Source: an uncultured Spartobacteria bacterium (lineage in GTDB: Bacteria; Verrucomicrobiota; Verrucomicrobiia; Chthoniobacterales; JAATET01). Taken from it: a stretch of DNA of 64,000 bases. The notes beneath the pieces are model-generated. The model was given only the letters and a program-made list of their open reading frames with translations, was not told the DNA's origin and ran no database searches. The stretch's first letter is position 1; every line of letters begins with the position of its first letter. The translations under genes and the position numbers were made by a program. Where the stretch lies: NCBI GenBank assembly GCA_938011325.1, contig CALLUD010000021.1:28927-92926 (forward strand), in the 5' to 3' direction. Shown here piece by piece: positions 16,185 through 25,338 of the stretch.

Positions 16185-17606
16185 TTAGCGGTTCGTTGCG
16201 CCGCGCGTCTTTTGCACTTCGGATTCGACCTCGCCATCGGCCAGGCGTGTGCGCACCCGATCTCCGGGGCGAAGCCCGGAAACGGACCTCAATACCTGGC
16301 CGGCGCTGTCCAACGTAATCGAATACCCGCGCGCCAGCGTGCCCTCCGGACTCAACGCCCGCAGTGCGGAATTCTGCGCGGCAATACGCTCGCGATATTT
16401 CGCAAGGTCGCGGCGCGCCAGATCGCCGAGCCGGCGCTGCGTCTCGGAAAGGCGCTCGCGAAGCCACGGAAACACCGCCGACGGCTTGCGTGCCTCCAGA
16501 ATGGACACCGCACGCGCCAGAGCCTCCCGACAGGAGCGAATGCATTCCGCCGCACAACGTGCGGCATCGGCCTGCAAACGGTCCACTTCCTGCCGGCGCT
16601 CACGAACAAACCGCTCCGGCTCGCGATACAATGCCGAACGGGCCAGCGCCTCCAGCCGCGCGCGATGAAATCTCAGCACGCCGGCGACTTCGCGCCGAAG
16701 CCGCATCGCGCGATCGGCCACCATTCGCTTCAACTCCATGCCATCCGGCGCGAGAAGCTCCGCCGCTGCGCTCGGCGTGGGAGCTCGCAGGTCCGCAGCG
16801 AAATCGGACAATGCAAAATCAATTTCGTGGCCCACCGCGCTGACCACCGGCACCGCCGAGTCCGCAATGGCCCGCACGACGACCTCCTCATTGAACTCCC
16901 ACAGATCCTCGAGACTGCCGCCACCGCGCGTCACCACAATCACATCGACGGCGGGATATCCATTTTCCGGAGCCCCGGAGAAGTCCTCCACCGCAGCCGC
17001 AATCTCCGCGGCCGCGCCACGCCCTTGCACGCGCACCGGATGAATCACCACCTCCACGCCGGAATAGCGCCGATGGAGCACATGCAAAAAATCACGAATC
17101 GCCGCACCAGTCGGCGACGTGACGACACCGATGCGCCGCGGAAATCGAGGCAGCGGGCGTTTGCGCTCGGCATCGAAAAGCCCCTCCGCCGCCAGCTTCG
17201 CCTTGAGCGCTTCGAGTTTCGCCTGCAACGCACCATGGCCCTCTTCCTGCACGAGCCGCACCACGAGCTGATACTGGCCGCGCGCCTCGTAAACGGTGAG
17301 TTCGCCAAAAACCTGCACCTGCGCACCGTCCGCCAGTTTCAATCTCCGCATCCCCCGCGCCGAGCCGGCAAAAAGCACACACGGCAGCTGGCTCACATCG
17401 TCCTTGAGCGTGAAATACTGGTGCCCCGAGGCCTGCCAGCGGTAATTCGAAATTTCTCCGCGCACCCACACTTCGCCGATTGCGGCTTCCAGCGTCTCGC
17501 GCACGGCCCGAGTCAATTCCCCCACCGAATACACGCGCGGTGCCGTCGGTTCGTCGGGTTGCGCCTCTTCCGGTTCGCGATCCTCGAAGTGGAATCCCAG
17601 CTGCAT
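16185..17606 (-). CDS. xseA: Exodeoxyribonuclease VII large subunit
   Basis: The 473-residue protein has the N-terminal OB fold (YSVGELTRAVRETLEAAIG, then VWVRGEISNYR) and the catalytic core segments RIGVVTSPTGAAIRDFLHV and VVTRGGGSLEDLWEFNEE, all characteristic of XseA. The enzyme degrades single-stranded DNA with the small subunit XseB; no xseB is visible next to it. It begins 8 bp after pssA, so it is likely co-transcribed with the lipid genes. Confidence 0.96.
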   Translation of the reverse strand: MQLGFHFEDREPEEAQPDEPTAPRVYSVGELTRAVRETLEAAIGEVWVRGEISNYRWQASGHQYFTLKDDVSQLPCVLFAGSARGMRRLKLADGAQVQVFGELTVYEARGQYQLVVRLVQEEGHGALQAKLEALKAKLAAEGLFDAERKRPLPRFPRRIGVVTSPTGAAIRDFLHVLHRRYSGVEVVIHPVRVQGRGAAAEIAAAVEDFSGAPENGYPAVDVIVVTRGGGSLEDLWEFNEEVVVRAIADSAVPVVSAVGHEIDFALSDFAADLRAPTPSAAAELLAPDGMELKRMVADRAMRLRREVAGVLRFHRARLEALARSALYREPERFVRERRQEVDRLQADAARCAAECIRSCREALARAVSILEARKPSAVFPWLRERLSETQRRLGDLARRDLAKYRERIAAQNSALRALSPEGTLARGYSITLDSAGQVLRSVSGLRPGDRVRTRLADGEVESEVQKTRGATNR

Positions 17607-17614
17607 CGACGTCC

Positions 17615-18424
17615 CTACCGCGGTTGATCGAGCGATTCCTCCGCATCGTCGACGTCCTCGATTTCACGCCGGAACGCACGCCCGACAAACGGCCGGACAA
17701 ACCCGTAAATGAGAAACGCGACGAACAGCAGCGCGGGCATCCACTCCCAGAAATTGGCGGCCAACGCGAGCACGAGAATGATACCGAGGAATCGCGGAAT
17801 CGACCGCTGCGTGCGCCAGTTGAGCGCCTTGAAGCTCGGATACCTCACGCGGCTGAACATGAGCACCGAGAGAAACACCATCAGCGCCGGAAGCGCATAT
17901 TTCCAGGGGCCGATCTCGCGTTCCCCCTCGGCCATCCAGAGCATGAAGAGCGTGAGCGACGCGATCAGCCCCGCCGCGGCGGGAATCGGGAAGCCTTCGA
18001 AATCCCTTGTCGAGCTGCCGTTCATCGCCGCGATGCAGTTGAACCGCGCCAGTCGCATGCCCCCGCAGAGGAGGTAGAAGAACGCGATCACCCAGCCCGT
18101 GCGCTCGAAGTCCTGCAGGACGATGTCGTAAACCAGCAGCGCGGGCGCGACGCCGAACGAAACGATGTCCGCAAGCGAGTCGAATTCCCGGCCAAACGCG
18201 CTCTCGTTTCCGCCCAGGCGCGCGAGGCGCCCGTCAAGCAGGTCGAATACGCAGGCTCCGAGAATGAACGCGATCGCCTCGTGATACATCCCGCTGGCGA
18301 TCGAGTCCGCCGTGCTGGCGAGCCCGCCTTCAATGATCCGCAAGACCGCCGCAAAGCCGCAGAAAAGATTTCCGGCGGTCATCAGGTTGGGCAGGAGGTA
18401 GATCTTCGGCTCGCCGTTTGCCAT
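17615..18424 (-). CDS. pssA: CDP-diacylglycerol--serine O-phosphatidyltransferase
   Basis: The CDP-alcohol phosphotransferase motif DGRLARLGGNESAFGREFD, followed by SLAD, is complete, with the catalytic Asp residues in place. The protein has several membrane segments and a C-terminal tail. The preferred start is MANGEPKIYLLPNLMTAGN (269 residues); an ATG five codons upstream is possible. It makes phosphatidylserine, which the upstream Psd decarboxylates to phosphatidylethanolamine. The two genes lie in pathway-coupled order. Confidence 0.95.
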   Translation of the reverse strand: MANGEPKIYLLPNLMTAGNLFCGFAAVLRIIEGGLASTADSIASGMYHEAIAFILGACVFDLLDGRLARLGGNESAFGREFDSLADIVSFGVAPALLVYDIVLQDFERTGWVIAFFYLLCGGMRLARFNCIAAMNGSSTRDFEGFPIPAAAGLIASLTLFMLWMAEGEREIGPWKYALPALMVFLSVLMFSRVRYPSFKALNWRTQRSIPRFLGIILVLALAANFWEWMPALLFVAFLIYGFVRPFVGRAFRREIEDVDDAEESLDQPR

Positions 18425-18505
18425 CCCCGAATCAATCACATCTTGGCCGGATTGTAGAGTCGCATGTCGCAGCGTTTGAAGACCGCAACACGCGAGGGCT
18501 GGAAA

Positions 18506-19192
18506 TCAAAGCACCGGCTCGTCGTCGGCACCGGGTTTCGGCGCGAGCTGGGCAATCGGAGTGACGCCGCCGCGCACCGAGCGGCCGACCCGAACGAGGA
18601 TTTTCGAGCCTTCGGGAACGTAGAGTTCCGTGCGGGAGCCGAAACGGATCATCCCGAACTTTTCGCCCTGCGCGACCTGGTCGCCGACCTTCGACCACGC
18701 CACGATACGGCGGGCAATGGCCCCGGTGATCTGCCGCACGACCAGCTTGCAGCGATCGTTTTCGATCACCCACAGCCGGCTCGCATTGACCTTCGACGAT
18801 TCGGGATCCCGCGCGTCGCGGTAGGCGCCCTTCGTCGCTTCGCTGTGAGTGATCGTGCCGGCAATCGGCGAGCGGTTCACATGCACATCGAAGATGGAAA
18901 GGAAGATCGATATGCAAATCATCCGCTGCATCGTCACCTCGCCTTCGAGGCGCTCCTCGATGGCCACTACCTGACCATCCGCCGGCGCCACGGCCAGATC
19001 CGGATCGTCGGGCGCTTCACGGTCGGGGTCGCGGAAAAAGTAAAACGTAAACAGGATGCAGCCGATCCACAGCACCGCCAGCGGCTTCAGCCAGATCAAA
19101 GAGGCAATCACCAATAAAACCAGGACGAACAAAATGCCCTTTGCTTCGCTAATCGCCTTCCTTTGCACGCGCCAGCTATACCAATGCAGCAC
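18506..19192 (-). CDS. psd: Phosphatidylserine decarboxylase proenzyme
   Basis: The 228-residue protein is of the short Psd type. It has an N-terminal hydrophobic hairpin, the segment FLSIFDVHVNRSP, and FGSRTELYVP near the C-terminus, where the chain is cleaved at Gly-Ser to form the pyruvoyl group. It completes phosphatidylethanolamine synthesis with pssA. Translation appears to start at a GTG. The C-terminus extends about 20 residues beyond the usual end (PKPGADDEPVL). Confidence 0.94.
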   Translation of the reverse strand: MLHWYSWRVQRKAISEAKGILFVLVLLVIASLIWLKPLAVLWIGCILFTFYFFRDPDREAPDDPDLAVAPADGQVVAIEERLEGEVTMQRMICISIFLSIFDVHVNRSPIAGTITHSEATKGAYRDARDPESSKVNASRLWVIENDRCKLVVRQITGAIARRIVAWSKVGDQVAQGEKFGMIRFGSRTELYVPEGSKILVRVGRSVRGGVTPIAQLAPKPGADDEPVL

Positions 19193-19274
19193 CCGAAAGC
19201 GCTAGTCCCTAAAACGATGGCAATGCGTTTGCGTCAGTCGGCGCTCACGCGAGTGTCTCCAGCCGGATTTTGCC

Positions 19275-19973
19275 ATGAGCCCGCAGGGAGTTTTCCGTGG
19301 GGACGCCGATTTTTCACTTTCCCAATTCGAAATCCGCGCTACCGGTGTCGCTCGAATGCCGCCATCTCCGCTTATCGACCAGGACGTCAATGCCATCGAT
19401 CGACGCCAGTTTGTCCGCATGATGAGTGCGGGCGGCTCGGCATTCTTTCTGGGTCCATTCTTCGATCAGCTTTCGTCGTGGTTTGGTGGCAGCTCGAAAT
19501 ACGCATTCGATCTTCCCGGGGAATGGGTGGAGATCCTTGGCCAGCCGCTGAAAGGCTACGCCGCGTTCATCGGCGGACTCCAGTTGAAGAATTTCACGGT
19601 GCGGCAGGTCATCGAGCCGCATCTGAAAATGCGTGGAAACGTCCGTTGCGGACTGCCTCCCACGGCCATGTGGAAACGGATGAAGGCCACGCTTCTCGTC
19701 GCGGATGAGATAGCGACACAACTCGGCGAGAAACCCGAGGTCGTCATCTCGGCCTATCGGTCTCCGGCCTACAATGCCCGCTGCCCCGGTGCCGCGAGCG
19801 GGTCGCAGCACACGCGCAACACCGCGCTCGATCTTCAGTTTCCCTCTTCCCCAAAAACCGTCGCAGCCGTTGCAAAGGAACTGCGCGCCAAGGGGCTCTT
19901 CAAGGGCGGCGTCGGATTGTATTCGGGTTTCGTTCATATCGACACGCGCGGCACGAACGCGACCTGGGGCTGA
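19275..19973 (+). CDS. Tat-exported M15-type (YcbK/DUF882-like) peptidase
   Basis: The C-terminal half holds the peptidase M15A-like core. SAYRSPAYNARCPGAASGSQHT contains the first zinc ligand His (split here: SQHTRNTALDL) and the Asp, and GLYSGFVHIDTRG has the second His. Such enzymes trim peptidoglycan peptides or process the periplasmic side of the wall. IDRRQFVRMMSAGGS near residue 41 is a twin-arginine signal. The start is uncertain: ATG 19275 leaves 40 residues before the RR motif, and a later ATG at 19356 gives a more usual Tat peptide. Confidence 0.83.
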   Translation: MSPQGVFRGDADFSLSQFEIRATGVARMPPSPLIDQDVNAIDRRQFVRMMSAGGSAFFLGPFFDQLSSWFGGSSKYAFDLPGEWVEILGQPLKGYAAFIGGLQLKNFTVRQVIEPHLKMRGNVRCGLPPTAMWKRMKATLLVADEIATQLGEKPEVVISAYRSPAYNARCPGAASGSQHTRNTALDLQFPSSPKTVAAVAKELRAKGLFKGGVGLYSGFVHIDTRGTNATWG

Positions 19974-20050
19974 TCAAGCTTTTGGTTGATGACACACAGC
20001 GGTCCGCAAACCGCTGGACAACGCGCACGCGCACTCCCCACCCTCGCGGG

Positions 20051-22318
20051 ATGCGTTTCGTTCTCCCTCTGTTGGCAGCTGTTTTATCGGTTTCCAGCGC
20101 TTTCGCTGAAGTTCGTCTTTCCGATTACGTGCGGCCCCTGGTCGGCACAAAAGGAGAAGGAAATGTCTATCCCGGACCGTCGGCTCCGTTTGGAATGATC
20201 CAGATCAGCCCCGACACGGAGGACGAGCTGTGGGAAACCGCATCCGGCTACGAGTATTCGGACCCGACCATCATCGGCTTCAGCCTCACGCACCTGAGCG
20301 GCACGGGCATTCCCGATCTCGGCGATTTCCTGTTCATGCCGCAGGTCGGCTACACGCACCTTGAGCCCGGTCGGGAGAAATCCCCGCAATACGGCTACCG
20401 CTCCCCGTATTCGCACGACAACGAGGAGGCCGCCGCCGGCTATTACAAAGCGAAGCTCGATGATGGCGACATCACGGTCGAGCTGACGGCCGGTGAGCGC
20501 GCGGGAATGTTGCGGATGACGTTTCCCGAGACCGAGGAGGCGTCTATCCTCACCGATTTCAGCCATTCCCTGAACGGCGGAAAATGGAAGGTCGTGTGGT
20601 CGCATGTTCGCGTCGAGGACGAGTCGACGATCACCGGCTTTCGGCTCGTGAACGGCTGGGCCCGGGAGCGGCCAATCTATTTCGCGGCGCGCTACTCGCG
20701 GCCATTCGACGACGCGCAGATTTTCAGCGACGGCAAGGAGGTCAAATACGACACCTACCGCTTTCGCAGCCGATACGAAGCGGCCGGGCCGAATTTGCGA
20801 TTTGTCGCCCGCTATCGCACGAAAGCCAACGAGCCGATCACCATCAAGGTCGCCATCTCCGGTGTGAGCGCGAAGAACGCGCTCGAGAATCTCGACGCGG
20901 AGATCCCCGACTGGGATTTCGAGAAACTTCGCGAGACCACCCGCAAACGCTGGGACGACGCGCTCTCAAATCTCCAATTGCTCGAAGGCACCCAGGAGGA
21001 GAAGGAAACCTTTTACACCGCGCTCTACCACGCACTGCTCACGCCGAACCTCTACGAGGACGTCAATGGCGAATACCGCGGCCTCGACCAGAATATCCAC
21101 CGGGCCGAGGGTTTCACGAATTACACCGTCTTCTCGCTGTGGGATACCTACCGCGCCACGCATCCGCTCCTTGCGCTCATCGAGCCGAAGCGCGATGCGG
21201 ACATGATTCTCTCGATGCTCGCGCACTACGACCAGAGCGTGGAAAGCCTGCTCCCCATCTGGTCGTTCCACGGCAACGAAACATGGTGCATGATCGGCTA
21301 CCACGCCGTGCCTGTAATTGCGGATGCCTACCTCAAGGGCGTCACCGGGTTTGATCCCGAGCGCGCCTACGAGGCGATGAAGACGACGGCCACGAATCCG
21401 AACTACGACAGCGTCAAGATCTACGAGGAATTGGGCTGGGTGCCGTTCGACCAGGAAAACGAATCCGTCTCGAAGACGCTCGAGTATGCCTACGACGACT
21501 GGACGATTGCGCAGATGGCGAAGGCGCTTGGAAAAGAGGAGGACTACAAGCGCTTCATGAAACGCGCGGGAGCCTACCGGAATCTCTTCGATCCCTCCAT
21601 TGGCCTCATGCGGGGGAAGGATTCCAAGGGCAACTGGCGCGAGCCTTTCGATCCACGCAAATACTCGGAGGACATCTCGACCCGCGATTTCACGGAAGGC
21701 ACGAGCTGGCAGTATTCGTGGTATGTGCCGCACGACGTGCCGGGCCTCATTGAGCTGATGGGCGGACGCGAGAAGTTCCTCGAAAAGCTGAACCAGCTCT
21801 TCACCCTTGAAGATCCCGACCTCTCCGAAGAGGAAATCGCCGCCTACGGGCGCATCGGCGAATACTGGCACGGCAACGAACCCGCGCACCATGTCATCTA
21901 CCTCTTCTCCATCGCCGGCCAGCCCTGGCGCGCGGCGGAACTCCTCCACCAGGTCGTGTCGACCCAATACGGCAACCGCCCCGAGTCCCTCACCGGCAAC
22001 GACGACTGCGGCCAGATGTCCGCATGGTATCTCTTTACCTGTCTCGGATTCTATCCCGTCGCGCCGGCGGACGACCGTTACGTCATCGGCGCCCCGCAGG
22101 TGAAGAAGGCCGTGATGAGGCTCGGGACGAGCGGAAAGACGTTCACCATGACCGCCGAAAACCTCTCCGACGAAAACATCTATGTGCAGTCGGTGAAGCT
22201 GAACGGCAGGCCGCACGATTCCGTTTATCTCCCGTTCTCGGAGATCAAGGACGGCGGCACGCTGGAGTTTGTGATGGGCCCGAAGCCGAGCGACTGGGGC
22301 ACGCAATCCACCCCTTGA
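20051..22318 (+). CDS. Glycoside hydrolase family 92, alpha-mannosidase
   Basis: The 755-residue secreted protein has a signal peptide (FVLPLLAAVLSVSSAFA). Its GH92 features run in order: YPGPSAPFGMIQISPDT near the start, SLTHLSGTGIPDLGD, HGNEPAHHVIYLF with the catalytic Glu, and GNDDCGQMSAWYLFT with the catalytic Asp region near the C-terminus. GH92 enzymes are calcium-dependent exo-alpha-mannosidases, often acting on alpha-1,2-linked mannose of glycoproteins. The ATG at 20051 is chosen because it begins the signal peptide. An in-frame TTG 23 codons earlier is unlikely. Confidence 0.95.
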   Translation: MRFVLPLLAAVLSVSSAFAEVRLSDYVRPLVGTKGEGNVYPGPSAPFGMIQISPDTEDELWETASGYEYSDPTIIGFSLTHLSGTGIPDLGDFLFMPQVGYTHLEPGREKSPQYGYRSPYSHDNEEAAAGYYKAKLDDGDITVELTAGERAGMLRMTFPETEEASILTDFSHSLNGGKWKVVWSHVRVEDESTITGFRLVNGWARERPIYFAARYSRPFDDAQIFSDGKEVKYDTYRFRSRYEAAGPNLRFVARYRTKANEPITIKVAISGVSAKNALENLDAEIPDWDFEKLRETTRKRWDDALSNLQLLEGTQEEKETFYTALYHALLTPNLYEDVNGEYRGLDQNIHRAEGFTNYTVFSLWDTYRATHPLLALIEPKRDADMILSMLAHYDQSVESLLPIWSFHGNETWCMIGYHAVPVIADAYLKGVTGFDPERAYEAMKTTATNPNYDSVKIYEELGWVPFDQENESVSKTLEYAYDDWTIAQMAKALGKEEDYKRFMKRAGAYRNLFDPSIGLMRGKDSKGNWREPFDPRKYSEDISTRDFTEGTSWQYSWYVPHDVPGLIELMGGREKFLEKLNQLFTLEDPDLSEEEIAAYGRIGEYWHGNEPAHHVIYLFSIAGQPWRAAELLHQVVSTQYGNRPESLTGNDDCGQMSAWYLFTCLGFYPVAPADDRYVIGAPQVKKAVMRLGTSGKTFTMTAENLSDENIYVQSVKLNGRPHDSVYLPFSEIKDGGTLEFVMGPKPSDWGTQSTP

Positions 22319-22365
22319 TTTCCCCGCATCCCCGCCAAAAATAGCGGGCTCACTCGATTTTCCGT

Positions 22366-24201
22366 ATGTCCACGACCGCAGCTGAAAGATTCGAATTCCA
22401 GGCTGAGATCAAGCAGCTCCTCGATATCGTCATCCACTCGCTTTACACCGAGAAGGAGATCTTTGTTCGCGAGCTGGTGTCGAATGCTTCCGACGCGCTC
22501 GAAAAACTCCGCCACCTCCAGCAGACGGAGAAAAACATCTTCGATGAAAATCTCCCGCTCGAGATCAACGTCACCACCGACGACACGGCGAAGACGATCA
22601 CGATCCAGGACTTCGGCATTGGCATGACGCGCACCGAGTTGATCGAGAACCTCGGCACGATCGCCCACTCGGGCTCGAAGAAATTTCTCCAGGCGCTCAG
22701 CCAGGGCGGCGAGAAAAACGCGAACCTCATCGGTCAGTTTGGCGTCGGCTTCTACTCGGCCTTCATGGTCGCAAAGAAGGTCACCGTCTACACGCACTCG
22801 TGGCAGCCGGATCAGCCGGGACTGCAATGGACGAGCGACGGCTCGGGCAGCTATGAGATCGAGGAGGTCGAGGGCCAGCGCCGCGGCACCAAGATCGTCG
22901 TCGAGCTGAAGGACGATTGCTCCGAATACGCCTCGAAATCGCGCATCGAGCAGATTCTCAGGCAATACAGCGCATTCGTCAGCTTCCCGCTCAACCTCAA
23001 CGGCGATCGCGTCAACAAGATCCAGGCGCTCTGGCTGCGCCCGAAGAACGAAATCACCGACGAGGAATACAACGAGTTTTACAAGTTCCAGGCGCATGCC
23101 TTCGACGAGCCGCGCTACCGGCTGCACTTCTCCGCCGACGCACCGCTCCAGATCAACGCGCTCCTCTTCGTGCCGAAAACGAATCCCGAGAAATTCGGCT
23201 TCGGTCGCGTCGAACCGGGCGTCGCGCTTTATTGCCGCCGCATCCTCATCGATCCCGAGCCGAAGGATCTCCTGCCCGAGTGGCTGCGCTTCGTGCGGGG
23301 CGTCGTCGACAGCGAGGACCTGCCGCTGAACATCTCCCGCGAGACGATGCAGGACAAGGCCCTCATCGACAAACTCAACAAGGTCATCACGAAACGCTTC
23401 CTCAAGATGCTCGAAGAGGAGGCCGCCAAGGACAGCTACGCGGACTTCTACAAGGAATTCGGCATCTTTTTGAAGGAGGGCGCGGCACTCGATTTCACCC
23501 ACCGCGACCAGCTCATGAAGCTGCTGCGCTTCGAGTCGTCGTTCACGGAAAAGGGAAAAACCACCTCGCTCGCCGATTACGTCTCGCGGGCCAGGGAGGA
23601 CCAAAAGGAAATCTACTACCTGCTCGGCGTAAACCGTGAAGCCATCGAGAGCGGGCCTTACCTCGAAGGATTCAAGGCACGCGGACTCGAAGTGCTGTTC
23701 TGCTACGAGGCCGTGGACGAATACGTGATGAGCAACGTCCGCGAATTTGACGGCAAAAAGCTCGTCAGTGCCGACAGCGCCGATGTGAAGCTCTCCGATC
23801 TCGAGAAACCCGAAGGCGGCCTCAGCGAGGACGAGATCAAGGGCCTCACCGAATGGCTCAAGGAAACGCTCGGCAACCGCGTCGAAGCCGTGAAAGCCAG
23901 CGACCGGCTCGTCGATTCCCCCGTGCTCGCACTCAACAGCGATCCAATGATGTCGGCCCAAATGCGGCGCATGATGAAAGCGCTGCAAAAGGACGGCCCT
24001 GACATGCCGCTCAAGGTCACGCTCGAGATCAATCCGCGCCACGCGGTCATCCAGCGCCTGGCCGCATCGCGCACCGAAGCTCCGGAGAAGGCGAAACTCG
24101 TCGCGGAGCAGCTCCTCGACAACGCGCTCATCTCCGCCGGTCTGCTCGAGGATCCGGCGCCGATGATTGCCCGTCTCTACAAGCTGCTCGAGCAGGTCTA
24201 G
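22366..24201 (+). CDS. htpG: Hsp90 chaperone HtpG
   Basis: The 611-residue protein has the GHKL ATPase motifs (NASDALEKLR, DFGIGMTRTELIENLGTIA, GQFGVGFYSAFMVA) and the middle and C-terminal dimerisation domains of bacterial Hsp90. The active-site Arg segment PLNISRETMQ is present. The length is slightly below the E. coli protein. No CIRCE element is visible in the 47 bp before it; a CCCGC/GCGGG hairpin lies there without a T tract. Confidence 0.98.
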   Translation: MSTTAAERFEFQAEIKQLLDIVIHSLYTEKEIFVRELVSNASDALEKLRHLQQTEKNIFDENLPLEINVTTDDTAKTITIQDFGIGMTRTELIENLGTIAHSGSKKFLQALSQGGEKNANLIGQFGVGFYSAFMVAKKVTVYTHSWQPDQPGLQWTSDGSGSYEIEEVEGQRRGTKIVVELKDDCSEYASKSRIEQILRQYSAFVSFPLNLNGDRVNKIQALWLRPKNEITDEEYNEFYKFQAHAFDEPRYRLHFSADAPLQINALLFVPKTNPEKFGFGRVEPGVALYCRRILIDPEPKDLLPEWLRFVRGVVDSEDLPLNISRETMQDKALIDKLNKVITKRFLKMLEEEAAKDSYADFYKEFGIFLKEGAALDFTHRDQLMKLLRFESSFTEKGKTTSLADYVSRAREDQKEIYYLLGVNREAIESGPYLEGFKARGLEVLFCYEAVDEYVMSNVREFDGKKLVSADSADVKLSDLEKPEGGLSEDEIKGLTEWLKETLGNRVEAVKASDRLVDSPVLALNSDPMMSAQMRRMMKALQKDGPDMPLKVTLEINPRHAVIQRLAASRTEAPEKAKLVAEQLLDNALISAGLLEDPAPMIARLYKLLEQV

Positions 24202-24287
24202 CGCGTTGCGAAATCCGCCGGCAGCCGGTAGGCTCCCATCGCACGCGATGGCTTCGTCTGCTGCCGGCACTCGCGCTCGCCGCATCG

Positions 24288-25328
24288 TTGCATGCCGAGC
24301 CGGTGTTGATGTCGTATTACAACGGCGGCAACGGCTCGGTGCTCGCGGGCGCCTCCGATACCGATTACACGCACCTCACGGTCGCGTTCCTGCTGCCGAA
24401 TCCCGACAACGTCACGCAGCTCGGTTTCGACGCAATCGGCACGAGCTTCTACGGCACCACGATCAGCACCGGCATCGCGCAGGCAATCCGCTCCGTGCAG
24501 GCAAGCGGACGAAAAGTGCTGCTTTCCTTCGGCGGCGCGACGGTGACTTCGGAGCAGTATGCGACCTTGAGCGCCAACATCCCCGCGCTGGCGGCAAACA
24601 TCGCCTCGTTCGTGAAGAATCCGGTGGCCGAGGATGACCTTCCGCTTCACTTCGACGGCATCGACATCGATTGGGAGGACACGCTCGCCTTCAGCAATCC
24701 CGCAGTGGCGGGATACAACGGCGTGGAGTTCCTCACCGATCTCACGATACAGCTGCGTCTTCAGCTTCCCTCCGGGGAAGGCTGGCTGCTCACGCACGCG
24801 CCGCAACCTCCCTACCTCTCGAGCGACCCGAATTGGTCGAGCAACGGAATCGGCGGATACATTCCCGTTCTCAATGCCATCGCCGACAAGATCGACTGGG
24901 TCAATATGCAGTATTACAACAACCCCGGCTTCCTGACCGCCGCAGCCGCCGTGCAGAATTACCACGACATCGTCAACGGCTGGAGCGGCATCCCGAACGT
25001 TCCCGACTTCGCCGGCCTTCCCGCGTCCAAGCTCGTGGTCGGCAAGCCGGCTCTGCCGGGCGATGCAGGATCCGGCTGGCTGCCCGCACAGGACGTCGCC
25101 AACGACATCATTGCCCCACTGGTGGCCAGCTACGGCACGGAATTTGGCGGCGCGTTCAGCTGGCAGTTTGCGAGCGACCCGGACGGCGCCTGGGCCGCGA
25201 CAGTCGCGGGCGCCTTCCCCGTCCCGGAGCCATCGGCACATCACCTCGTCGCGCTCGCACTCCTCGTCTTCGCAACGCACCGCGGCGGCCGTTTCTTTTT
25301 GGATCGCATACGTCGTTCGAATGAATAG
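24288..25328 (+). CDS. GH18-type (chitinase-like) PEP-CTERM protein with an irregular start
   Basis: FDGIDIDWED near residue 128 is the GH18 DxxDxDxE active site, with its catalytic Glu. The C-terminus FPVPEPSAHHLVALALLVF followed by basic residues is a PEP-CTERM tag. GH18 enzymes hydrolyse chitin or related amino-sugar polymers. The annotated start is a TTG at 24288, but the same frame continues upstream and encodes a convincing signal peptide (RWLRLLPALALAASLHA). No ATG, GTG or TTG opens that longer frame after the htpG stop. An ATG at 24248 is out of frame by one base. The gene may carry a frameshift or use a rare start codon. Confidence 0.8.
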   Translation: MHAEPVLMSYYNGGNGSVLAGASDTDYTHLTVAFLLPNPDNVTQLGFDAIGTSFYGTTISTGIAQAIRSVQASGRKVLLSFGGATVTSEQYATLSANIPALAANIASFVKNPVAEDDLPLHFDGIDIDWEDTLAFSNPAVAGYNGVEFLTDLTIQLRLQLPSGEGWLLTHAPQPPYLSSDPNWSSNGIGGYIPVLNAIADKIDWVNMQYYNNPGFLTAAAAVQNYHDIVNGWSGIPNVPDFAGLPASKLVVGKPALPGDAGSGWLPAQDVANDIIAPLVASYGTEFGGAFSWQFASDPDGAWAATVAGAFPVPEPSAHHLVALALLVFATHRGGRFFLDRIRRSNE

Positions 25329-25338
25329 CATTCGAGCC

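Noticed and set aside
19982..20050. TTG start adding 23 residues to the GH92 protein
   Set aside because: The extension is hydrophilic and would precede the clear signal peptide; the ATG at 20051 fits better.
22338..22365. CCCGC/GCGGG hairpin before htpG as a heat-shock operator
   Set aside because: It is short, has no T tract, and does not resemble a CIRCE element.
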